Shown here in pieces: positions 1-11,700 of a DNA stretch of 64,000 nucleotides. The notes beneath the pieces were generated by a model that was not told the DNA's origin, searched no databases, and saw only the letters and a program-made list of their open reading frames with translations. Source of the DNA: Stratiolaelaps scimitus (lineage: Eukaryota; Arthropoda; Arachnida; Mesostigmata; Laelapidae); NCBI GenBank assembly GCA_019614645.1, contig JABWDB010000016.1, forward strand, positions 1,302,001 to 1,366,000, written 5' to 3'. Every line of letters begins with the position of its first letter. Position 1 is the stretch's first letter. A program made the position numbers and the translations under genes.

Positions 1-206
1 GTGGTGGTGGTGTAAGTGTCTCGATGATAGCAACTCAGCCTTTGCATCAGGCGGAGCCGCGTAGTAAGATTGAAGAGTGATACGTAGTAAATGACCTGGA
101 GAGATAGCAATGAATGTCAATGTCAGACGAGAAGATGCAAACGTGAGCAGAGTAGTGACCCTCGAACGACAATAACCAAAACTTCAATCGACACTACCGA
201 TGACAC

Positions 207-228
207 ATATATATATATATATATATAT
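207..228. repeat. (TA)n microsatellite
   Basis: Uninterrupted AT dinucleotides, about 11 units. It produces a spurious Ile-Tyr run in overlapping open frames. Confidence 0.9.
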
Positions 229-3200
229 CGTGATGCGATTGATATCTCGTTACTACTGTGCGATAACAGCCGTTACTCGACCCGACGGTCACCTCATTGG
301 TCTAAGCATCATCTGACTATGGGTTCGTGTCGGTCAATCGCTTACTGGCTCGCCAGCTGTGTCTCCCTGGATACGACAGAAGAAGAGCCGCTAAAAACGG
401 GAGCAGGACCGAAGAGACAGGATGTTTAGTGAGTGGTAAGGATAGTGGGTGGACGATGCCACTGAATGCGCGGAAAAGAAGAAAAATGCGTAGACAGCTG
501 GCATGGGAAGATGATGAGCCCAACAGCTTATCGCTCGTAACGCTGCTGCGGTCAGTGGAAATGGCGACGTAGCCTTGATCTTGTGCAGTCATCATTATTA
601 CGGTAGGAGATATATAGCCCGCTATTGAACAACTCTCGATGTCGTTAAGGGAACGTGCCTATGGGCGATCACGGGGCAACTATGGCAACTCGATCTGAAT
701 AACTGAGCGGGCGAAAAGTGTGACACAAATTTTATTCGAATTGATGCAGAGCGAACACCCGCACCCGGTGGAATAATGTGAGAATCATGAATGTCTAGTA
801 AAAACGATTGGTTTTCAGTCGATTATTAATTAATGCATCGTCACACATATTGTGCAATAATTGTCAAATTGACAGGTGCACTTTACACAAATAATAATAA
901 ATGGACCAGCAAGAAAAATAGTAGCACATATGTACTGTGGCTGTCTATGGGAGTGTCTGTTTCACCTGTATCATAAGGTGTCCATTTCAGCGGCCAAAGA
1001 TATGGTAGAGACCACGACGATGGCCTCTATTAATTCATCCTGTTTCCCTCACGTTTAGGTCAGCGTAATAGTGGGCGAATCAGGCGATAATCGCACCCTT
1101 GTATCGCAACGGGACTACCTGACGTCAAAATAAATGGCTGCCAAAAAGACGTAATTTAACACACCGCCGCGTATTCGATATCAGACGATAACGACGGTAG
1201 ATTAAAGTATGGCGTCAATAAACTGGTCAGTTGAAATCCAACACCAAGGCACTTCTGTATCCGTGTCAGTCGTGTATGAATAAATTGGCGGAATGGACGG
1301 ATGATGGCTCGAAGACTGATAATAAAGATGATTAATAAATGTAATATAATCATCGTATCAATCAGAGAGAGAGAGAAAGAGGATTAGGAGAGATTGTTAT
1401 GGCGTATGTAGGTATATTCTAATGGATCGAAAGACTGCTGGTCAAATGCTTACTCTACCTTTGTGCCGGTGTTATACGCTCGCTGACTATGAGAATAATT
1501 AACACCTTTCCTCTTAGACGGTCCATCGACGTTGTCTGATAACCAGTAGCCAAATCGTGGGCGATGGCTGCTGTGATATTTTCGCCAGGTCGTTCTTCGC
1601 TGCGATATGTGCGGATAAGTTTAGTGGCACAAGCCTCAAAATCTCCTATCGAGTTATCGTGGATGGCTACGTGGAACTCTACGTGACAGCAATTACAAAG
1701 TGAAGGAGTCTATCGTTTCTGACTTCCTCCTCTCGTAGGAGGGAGGTCTACGTCCGGCCGCTCACATCACCTACTAACTAATGAATTGGATCTGAGTATC
1801 TGCCAAGCTATTCCTTTACTTCAGCACTTGCCCCTACTCTAGCGGAGGCTACGGCCGCCGACGCTGGTCCACGTCGTATGTTTAGTTTAAGTGTCACTTT
1901 GCCTATTGCGATATTTCTCATATACCATATGTGCTACTTCTACACTAACTTTACCGCTAGTAACGAAGCTCGCCTCGGACGGTTTTGTTAGCTAGATCCT
2001 TCGTCTTGATAACTTCGTATATATCATCTACCCCCTTATGGTCACCTATGGTAGGGGCACTCACGTCGCTGAGGCGACAGCTGTGTCCAGCTGTATAAAA
2101 AATCGAACACCGGCTATATTCAGGTCAATTCATTCATTCGTTCATTCACTTACCCACTTGATTTCATTAGCATCTACAGTAGACGTACATCGAATAGAAT
2201 AAAGAGATATACCTATCTGGATGGCAGGTTCATCTTTGCCTGGCCTTCGATCCATATATATATATATATTTGCCTACTTATTGTAACAAATGACGCATAA
2301 TCTTATTTGTGTGTACATGCCATCATGAGTATAGTTCGATCGCGTCTAAGGCTCAACCCAGTGGATGGAAGGAGTTAATTAGATTTAAATCCAACGAACA
2401 CTATACGTAATTTGGCTCAGAATGTGAACATCGAGTGGCGTCTTTGGAAAGATAAAGTCGTCGTATCTCACGTGGGTTGTCTATGTTGATACACTTCTAT
2501 CAAAATGGATACGCGGTTGACAGTCAGGAGTTCGCAGAAGCAACTTCTCCTTAACGACAGCCTCTCTATAAATCGCACAATGCGTTGTTGTCTGATTACG
2601 TTAAATTTTGTTATGGCACATTAATAGAATACGTTCTTACTATAATAGTAAGTGTAATAATAATAATAATAATACGTTTAATGAATTTGCGAAGTGCAGT
2701 ATAATACATGAACTGGAATATGCGTTTTACCTGTTCACTCCGAACATAAAGTTAGATATAGCAACAATAGACAACAAAAATCAAAAATACCTCGCAAAAA
2801 TGCTGTGGCTCATCAACCTTGCTATCCATGAGTCTGTCGTAGCAAATCGGCATGTCGTGTCTTTTTTTCGAATCCTCGATGGGACTTCACTGTGACCGAG
2901 TACGAGGGGAGTGTAAAATGAATAGGGAGTTGATTGATGGGATGATTGTGTATACGGTGTGTCATCACAGTAAAATATGATGACCAGGACTCTTTACTGG
3001 GTGTCCCTGTCTCGCGGTGAGTGTACGAGCAGGGGTTGTGGGGGAGGGATTTAGAGGTTGGTGAGGTGAGCCGGTGGCACATTGTACCCTCATACATGAG
3101 TGAATGTAAGGGCGGTATAGCTGTCGGGGTACATGTAGGTGATGGCGCGCGTTCAGGTCAGTGCGCAAAGAGGTCTCTGGCAGGATCAATCTAGAAGCAA

Positions 3201-3635
3201 TAGAGAGTTGTGCAGCAGCTTAGCTGCGCTATGGCGCGCGGAGCGTATACGAGCACGCCGGGTACAGCTTAATGGGTACTCGGGTCAGTTTACAACGGAG
3301 GATGGCGGTGGTCGGCGAACAAGGACGAATAATATAATGTATATATTGCTGTGAGCTGTTGATATTTTACTGGGCCGAAATGCACGCCTGGCATGACGAT
3401 ATTGAAATTCGATCGACACTTGGAATAAATCATTATAACTGTGATTCGTATACTTCTACAATGCACTCTGTACTATGGACGCATTCTCGTACACATAGTG
3501 AATGGAATAGATTTGATTACTTCAAGGCAATGATCGTTGCAAACAATTTGTTCTAGCTGATGATTTTATCTATGCCTGACCGGTGTAGATATTAATATTT
3601 ATATACGAGTGAGCATCGTCCAGCCCTGTAACGAT

Positions 3636-3700
3636 AAAGGTTTATTGGTTTTTTAAAGGAACTGCAATCTTTGCAATGCTTAAGCTCACTATATACCATG
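3636..3700 (-). repeat. SINE-like interspersed repeat, copy 1
   Basis: About 65 nt aligns with 47775-47839 in the same orientation and, more weakly, with 31080-31120 in the opposite one. The shared core on the minus strand is CTTAAGCATTG, followed by a TGCAG-like block and an AATAAACC-like end. On the minus strand a pol III B-box-like GGTTCGAATCT lies just upstream at about 3709-3719, so a tRNA-derived SINE is possible. Copies are diverged and no target-site duplications were seen. Confidence 0.5.
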
Positions 3701-6700
3701 TCGCAAGATTCGAACCAGCTTCTTCCGGCGTTGTGCATTCGTATGTGCCTTCCAATCGGAGGAGACACGTAGGTGTACGAGTTCAATCCTTACTGTGCGA
3801 TATTTGCATTTTAGGGGTCAATTCTATGACGCAATGCGCAAGCGGTTCCGTGGCCGTTAAATGTTGGTTGGAGGTCAGCCCGAAATTGTCGTGTTTTCGT
3901 GCTTACATGTGGGCGTAATTTTAGCGCAGCATGAAACGATTTCCCTTCTATACTATTACCTAATTTATTTGCCTATATGTTATTGTTACGGACATAATAA
4001 CTCTGCACATCAACATGAGTTAGTTATTCGTCCATCTGGTCTGGCCCTTCCTCGTCCACTTGAAATTCGTCTTTGTTTCGACGTGTTGTCTATGTGTTAT
4101 CGATCTGTGTCGACCATTCGAGTCTGTGTATTCAACTGTGTTAGATATCAGATTCGAGCCGTTGCTGTTCGCCTCGGACGAGACGGAAATGAGAAACTAT
4201 ATCGAAGCGGGACCTCACTGTGGACCAGAGTGTATAACCAACTACAGCCGCTTTTCGAGCACTGGTGGAGCACTGCTATCCACTTTCGTTCGTGTCGACG
4301 CTCGCTGGTCGCCATGTGCAATAAACCGGGAAAGGGCTGAGGTTAGGAATGTTAATTGTCTGTAGACCTCAAAGTGGCGACGCGCCCTAGAGATGAGATT
4401 CTGTCGAGTCACTGCCGTCGCAAGTATGTGCTCTGCGCAAATGCCTCTCAGCCGGTACAGCGCAGTGGCGTAGCGCGGTACAGTGCACTGGAGTGCTCTG
4501 AAGCGGTCCCAATGTGAGGAACACCGCTGCGATCAATTCGCTCAGCATTCTCTCCCTCCGACCAAACGCTATTTTGTCTAACGCGCTCTCGAAAGGATGA
4601 GCACATTCCCCTGGGAGTTGTCGCGCCTCGAAATGCTGTTGGAGGTTGTTGTTGGCGGCTGGCGGCTCAGTTTACGGTGGTGTTGAAGGCGGCAAGGTTG
4701 AAAAACAATCTGACTACTACAAGAAATTCTATAGATTGTCGGAGTCTGTTCTTAAAGGTTTGAGTATGGAGTGGAACGAAAACTGTAGACTATTGGCCAA
4801 TGATTCAATTGCTCAAGCGCATTCGGCATGTATCAAGTATTGCTATTTGATCGTATTTATTCAGTAGACTAAAGTACCTCAACTGCTACCTGTAGAGGTG
4901 ATGATCGTTTCTTTTTTGAACGCATTTTCGGTAGATGTCAGCAAACCAGAGACATTATTAAATGATTGAATTATCTTTCGGAACCCTAAAGCATATAGTA
5001 CCCGAATTCTTCGAGGATTGTCGTTCAGAAAGAGAGATTCCTAAATAATCAGGCCCGAATTCCGAGCTTGTATGATGCGCGAATTGGCATAGAAACATCT
5101 CTGTGCGGGTAGGCTTCTTCATTACAGACTAATTGGGCTTGTCCAAGGCGAGATTGCAGACGGAGGGTGGCCATGATTGCAAAACGTGTCATGCAATACA
5201 CTGCACCTCCAACTCGTCTCGTTTGAGTGGGCTCTTCCCTTATTCATTAACGTCTGTCGCTTGAAAGGAGAACGTGTCGAAAACGAGAGACTTGACAGCC
5301 ATTGGCAACAGAGAACAGCGTATGACGCCCGTTCGCCATGATTTAGTATAGGGCTGGCGAGGGCTGCGTCATTGACAGCCAGATACCAGCGGGCGTGGCT
5401 ACCCGAAGAAGAGACCTTTTCGATGGAGCAGTGCATCGATCGGTCGCCGGAAACGAAGTAAGGAGGAGGACAGAGGCACGCTGAGGACAGGTGTGAGGTT
5501 TCAGATCGATTTGTGTCCCCAGCGCCGCCACTACTTTCGACGTTTTTTCAATTTTGCAGCCTTGATAGGGGAGGACAACAGTGTACGGTCAACGGGTGGG
5601 TGATACCTTGTCTAATAGCAGAGAGAGTGAGAAACAGAGAATCGGTTCGATACCCATCAAAACACTCAGATCCGTGAGTTGATAAATGCCACCCTAACTG
5701 AAACCAGTGAATTTGCATGGGACGTGGAGTACGACGATTTCTTTTTACGTGTAAAGCATTCAAACTTTACAAAGTGATCTTGCCGATTCTAGATTTCAAG
5801 GGAGTACTTGAGGAGGGTACCCGTTTCATATCCTAGAGAAATAGATAAAAAGTAATCCAGCAACACTCTTTACTATTATTATTATTATTATGTTCCGTTC
5901 ATTGTAACGTAAATCTGCAACATACATACTCAAACCTCATCCAGAGCAAAGTAGAGGTTTTGTGAAATTGCCCTCAATTATAGTTCTTCTTTGGACGAGG
6001 AGTGGCGGGTTTTCGTATTTCTCCTCCTTCTGGCCAGGGCGTCACCATGATACGATTCGGAAGGCGAGTAGGGTATACCATTGTACGTGAAGGTTATATA
6101 TATATATATGTGTGTGTTGTTCCAACAGGGTAATCTCGCGTGTCTTTCCACCGTGCGCACGTGAGAAAAGCGATTGCTCTCGAAAGTGCTTTTATTCGCT
6201 TTGCAGCCATCTTTGATGACCTCATTCGATTCACAATCAAGAGAAAAACACTGGCTCTCCCTGCCAGCGAATCTCCATCGATATTTTGTCTTGACATTCT
6301 CACAGAAAAGCGGTTTCACCTCGTGAACATTTTTGAGCGATTGACACGAATTGAAATTAAATTAAGCAGACTCTTGAAAGAACGTAGTTGCATCTCCTCA
6401 GGTTTCAACGAGCAACTGATAAAATTAGCGACTGGCTCGATTTCTTCTTACACAAGTATTGAAGATAACCTCACGAGAAGTTAGAACCAGCTGACACCCT
6501 CATGTATTGTATTATAGGCTATGTGCCGTGATGTACCTCGTTATCATGGTAATACTGTTAATTTCTATGGACTATAGGATAGTATGATATATGCATAGAC
6601 GAAGCGGTCTTCACATGTAGTGATTCCGGACTCAATGGCCAAGTTCATATTATCTGGACACGCGAAAGTCGATAGATTTTTTTCAAGGGAGAATCATTTG

Positions 6701-6853
6701 TCGTCAATCATCAATTGTATATAGACATAGGCTTTATTTGCGCGGAAATCCTTCATTTACTTATTGGTTAGTCAATGGCGTTCATACATTAACATGCAAT
6801 TTTTTCGCTTTACAGTAATCAGCGTTTGTTTACAAATATATATTCACTCACAC

Positions 6854-6876
6854 ATATATATATATATATATATATA
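6854..6876. repeat. (TA)n microsatellite
   Basis: AT dinucleotide tract lying about 30 nt upstream of the first recognised furin exon, within the intron's 3' end region. Confidence 0.9.
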
Positions 6877-6907
6877 ATGCTTTGTTTCTATTGATGATGT
6901 TTTTTAG

Positions 6908-7024
6908 ATGCCTTTCGACAACTTGCATCACGTGCGGCATCGGCGGTTGGTCCGTCGCTCCCTCGAAGTACACCCGCACAACGAAAGCGAACCCTGGGAG
7001 GCAAGAATTCAACAGGAAGTAAAG
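6908..7024 (+). CDS. Fur1: furin exon: C-terminal half of prodomain
   Basis: Thirty-nine codons in phase 0, after a TTTTTTAG acceptor and before AAG|GTATGA. The block [12 protein letters not shown] aligns with the furin prodomain segment around its secondary autocleavage site. The His preceding the basic pair, which acts as the pH sensor in vertebrate furin, seems retained. Two dibasic pairs (HRR, VRR) are visible. A preceding exon ending in phase 0 is required and was not found. Confidence 0.85.
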
Positions 7025-8656
7025 GTATGAAGAAAAAATCCAATGAAACACCACCACGAACCACAGAAGGAGAGGTCCTCTCTGTTTCAGTTACTCCATC
7101 TCTATGAGCTAGCCCTACAATGGGTGAGATGTGTACGGGCGAGCAGCTCCCCTAGAACTCAAAATCAGAACGCAGATTTCAGTTAATATTTAGCTACATA
7201 CTTGTCAATGGTGCTCTGGAAAACACCTCTTAGAGTTTATCGGGGAGTAAAAAGTATAGACAAGAGTGTGTACTGAATACGATCGATATTTATTATGGTC
7301 TCTATGATTGTAGCGGTTCTATCAAATTTGCAACTTTGTACTGATTAACGAAATCTTTCGATCCATCCGAATGCCGATGTTCTTCAATGATTCTAATTGT
7401 CTCTCGTAGGTGCCTCTATTTATTGTCAGGCCTGTTTGGCCTGCGGGTCAAGTTGTATTAGGTATATTACCTCATTTTCTGACTCAGATTATATGCACCC
7501 TGATTGATAGCTACATCCAATTTGTCTGCACGTACCGAAGAAGAAGCTCAATCGAGAAGAAGCTCAGTCTAACCAGTTGATTGAACGTAGACTATCCTCT
7601 GCTGGCCTTCCCTTAGCAAGGGCAGGAAAGAATCTGATGCTTCGTAGAACAACTGGCTCTATCATTCGACGACTAATCTTTAATCCACCCCAACTAAAAT
7701 AGGACCAATCTAGTCATTGACATTTCTTCTCTCGCTACATACACTGCTGCATAGATCCCCTGATGCCTCTCGGATGAAAGTCTAGAATAGCACATCCCTG
7801 AAATCGTGCGATACTCACCTTGGTGAGAGTAGGTATCTGTGGAATATTTTCAGATGTTATACAGTTGTTGCTTAAGAAGGTTGAAACGTTTCACTTGTGT
7901 ATGGAGTACACTAATTTATATGAACGAGACAGATGTGCCCCGATTTGGACAAAACCGATTTTCCTCTACGGCTTCTTGAAGTTCAGAGAGGCATCATGAG
8001 CCCGCCGCGAATGAACAGCGACCATATAATGTAAATGCATTTTCAATTGGACGTTTTAAGGTGCGGACGAAACGCGACTATGGCCGTGAGGAGAACGCTC
8101 ATTTGTGGCAGCGGTGGCAACGGCAGAGCAATGAGGCGATCTATGGCCGGATGCTCGAGAACAGCGAATCGGGGGTCCACCTATCGCAGATTGCTGTCAG
8201 GCGAAAAAGAGCCTCGCAATTCAAACACGAACGTGAACGGTACGTGACGCCTCACTATCTGACACTATTCATTAGTCCTTAATGCAATGAGTAGTTTCTG
8301 ATCAGCTTGACTGCAAACGATGATTCTTAGTGTATTTCCTTCATTCACTATATGTTGTTCACTGCAGTATATCGTTTGATATACTTGCTACATTGATTCA
8401 TGCTATTCGATTGAGGTCTAAACGTGTTCAGCAAAAAAATATGCTCAACCGACTCGAAATATGTATAATAGGTATTTCAATTAATTTTTGTTTGGCTTGA
8501 TTCGGTGCCATTATCTCTTCCTCGTCCACTCGATTGCCGTTATTATAGTCGAGGTCATTTCTTTTCTTCTCCTGCTTGGGTCGTCGAACGTCCAGCAGAA
8601 ATTACGTTGCGCCGCCTCCACAGTCGCCGAGGGACACCGACCTGCCTCATTCTTTG

Positions 8657-8700
<44 letters not shown>

Positions 8701-11700
8701 TCCACCTTACTTTTTGGGAGCAGTAAATTTTAGTTGCCGTCGACTGATGAATTTATTATCAATGCATCCGTTCATTTATCTCTATGCGTCGTGGCGCACG
8801 AAGTCACGCTCCATCGCGTCGAAACCCGTCTATCCTAGCGCCCGACCCCAGCCGACCCTGTACGGTCCTGCGGCCCTCGAAGGCAGAACGCACAGCGTTG
8901 AGAAGCGCGCTTGCCGACCATACTAGAGCATATCATGGACTAAGGGGCTGCAGGACTCCTTCGTGCCTCACGCGCGAATATGGCGAAGACGTGCGCCGCG
9001 AGTTCCCCTTCCCTTCCTTCTCCGCCAACCCGTTCCTCTTACTTCTATCTGAGGCGACTCGTGCTGATACTGCTCTTGCTATGGCAGAGCGCCTTAGTTC
9101 CTCACTTGCTTTTTTGGGAGGCCTTGCCTGAGGTCCCGACTCTCGACCGGCTAGTGCAGAATCGACGCACCCTCGGAGAGACAGCCTCTGGAATGTCTAA
9201 TGAAACCAGTCATCCAGTCAGTGAGCGCGCCCCCTTTATCCAACGCGCTCGGGTTCGAGGGTATTGGTACTGCTATGCATGATGCAAGCGGACGGCCGTA
9301 CAGCAAGCAAGCACGCCAAAACCGCTCGAAAGTTCAGCACCTCTGAAAAAGGCAGCCATGTCAATCTCGCCTATACCATCGTAGCAATATCGTTTCCTCG
9401 ATGGAACTACCGCAAATTCTTCCTTGTATGACACCCGTGGGGAGCGACTTGCAGTGATCAGCATAGAAAATCCACGATTGCGTTTTAGGAAGAGGAGGAT
9501 CTCGTTGTTGATAAATGACTCATCGTATTATGTGATAAGTTTGGCTTAGTTCATCTTGCCATCGATCTTTGTCGCTGTTGCCTTAAAGACACGTGTCAAC
9601 AAACGTAGACATGAATGTCGTATTGGGCAATCTCTTCGCATTGGATGTTCCATCCAGGTTCAGTCTGGCACGAAAGTGTTTCGGCCTTCGAAAATGTATT
9701 CCCATTAATGTCATCCAAAATCCTTTGGATTGATCACGGGTTTAGATATGGAATAAAATCGAGTCATAACATAATTGCTTCTGGCCAGATTTAGTGACTG
9801 CTATAATCAGAATTGGTACAGACATTGGTTTAATTTCTCGCGCTATCATTTGCTGTTTATTTTAGACTAGAGAATATATATTGTAACGTCTGTGGATGTC
9901 GGGGGGGGGTCGCCTTTCAGGACCCAAATGAACGATCCGAAATGGCCGCTGCAGTGGTACCTGAACCGCGGAGGTGGCTTAGACATGAACGTCGAGCGAG
10001 CATGGGCTGAATTCAATGTGTCTGGCAAGGGCGTTGTCGTTACCATTCTCGACGACGGACTCGAAAAGGATCACCCTGATATTCAGCAGAACTACGATTC
10101 CCAGGCTAGTTACGACATGAATGATCAGGATCCAGGTAAGGACTACAGTTCGCCGCTACGCTAACAACTTCACTTATTAATCATGAATTGTATTCATTTT
10201 TACGGTTCCTATAGTATTATTAAGGGTGACATTACAGCCATTACATTATTAAATCGAAGCTTCATTTCGACGTTCTCACCGTACGTCTCGCGTAAATTTT
10301 AACTGTATCAATTCCTTGGTCATACGCAGAGCCGTTTTTATAGATCTGGGTTTCGCCGTCTGAGTCAGCCAACCGGAAATAGTCCGGGGCTAACGTGGCT
10401 ATCGCGAGATCGAATCTCAATCGATGCTAGTTTTGCCGCTTTCGGATTGTCGAACGTGATTGGAATAACTTTAATATTTATTGCCAGCATAGGTCCATGT
10501 GTATGTGGCTGATTGTTCATAGAAAGTCACCCGATCCCTGGTGCCATACAGCAGGGGCTCGGGGAGGGGTGTGAGGCTGTGCTTACTTTTAAATATCTCA
10601 TTGTGCTGATACACAGACACATATAGCATATTTTGTAGAATTTCTGCATTATTCCCACTCTAGCACGAATGTCAGTATCCGTCTTCAACTGAAGATTTCA
10701 TATGGGTAGTGCATCGGTTGAAAGCGTTCAACGGATAGTTGTTTCTGCACATATTCGGAGCATCCTCAAATTCGGTACTAATTTCAGATCCTCAGCCCCG
10801 ATATGAGCAGACCGACATGAATAGGCACGGCACTCGATGTGCTGGGGAGGTTGCTGGTATTCGAGATAATCAGGTTTGCGGTGTGGGCATAGCTTACGGT
10901 GCGTCGATTGGAGGGATCCGTATGCTTGACGGCGATGTCACGGACGCTGTCGAAGCCAGGTGAGTTAAAATTCAGGCGACATTTCGAGCTTGGTGAACGA
11001 ACATATTGTATACGACTAGGTAGTCTGGACGTTCGGAACTCATACGATCCTATGGTGTTCAAAAAGTTACGCCATTTATAATATAAAAAGTAAACGAAGC
11101 CCTACATAGGTTTGCGATACTTCTTTAACACGTACAGAAAGTTACGCAGCCGATGCAGTTGTGTGATCCTGAAGAAAGCGAACAAATCCCTTGGAAATGC
11201 TTTCCTTTTTCAACGCCCTGTACATCGTGCTTCGATTATGGGCTAAGTAACTTGCTGAGCTCCATCTCGTTGCGTGACCTTCCGATCACACCTGACACAC
11301 CTGACGGTGCTCCATGACCTCTGACACCTGTGTTAGAGTAAATGCAGTGTATGCGCATGCTAAACGTGAATTCCCATTCATTCGCTCGATCTGTGATCTA
11401 CCTTCGTCGTTCGAAGCCAAATGTAGCAAATGCCCTCCCCTGGTATAATTTTCTTGAATGGGACCGTGTATATTAATATCGCTGTGCTGACAGATCACGT
11501 GCGAACTTGTGGCTTGTTAAGGTTTTTTCAGGCAAATCTCTCTGCTGTACGAAAGGTCTGTTTATATAATACAAATGTCTGTTTTAGCTTTCGTGTTATT
11601 AAAACCTATTGCTTTACCAAACAATAAAGGATTTGGATTAGATATGGCACCGGGATCAGTGATAAAGCACAGACTCTCGACAGGGTAACGGTTGTTACCT

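Larger units (their letters stand above)
1..6907. other. non-coding stretch left of first recognised furin exon
   Basis: No exon or gene could be supported here. The open frames are short and resemble no family I know. The missing 5' exons of the furin gene (signal peptide, first half of prodomain) could be hidden here or lie off the left edge; I looked for the prodomain signature (GG, then GF/GY followed by a G-Q/E-I motif) and did not find it. The stretch holds a (TA)n tract at 207-228, a perfect TGACGTCA palindrome at 1120-1127 and one copy of a SINE-like repeat at about 3636-3700. Confidence 0.6.

Noticed and set aside
4646..4867. Open frame with VEGGKVE, considered as the missing furin prodomain exon
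   Set aside because: Only a GG pair matches; the GF and G-Q-I pattern is absent and the frame does not end at a usable phase 0 donor.
6140..6484. 114-codon open frame upstream of the first furin exon
   Set aside because: No recognisable domain or signal peptide, and no splice link to the furin phase; likely chance.
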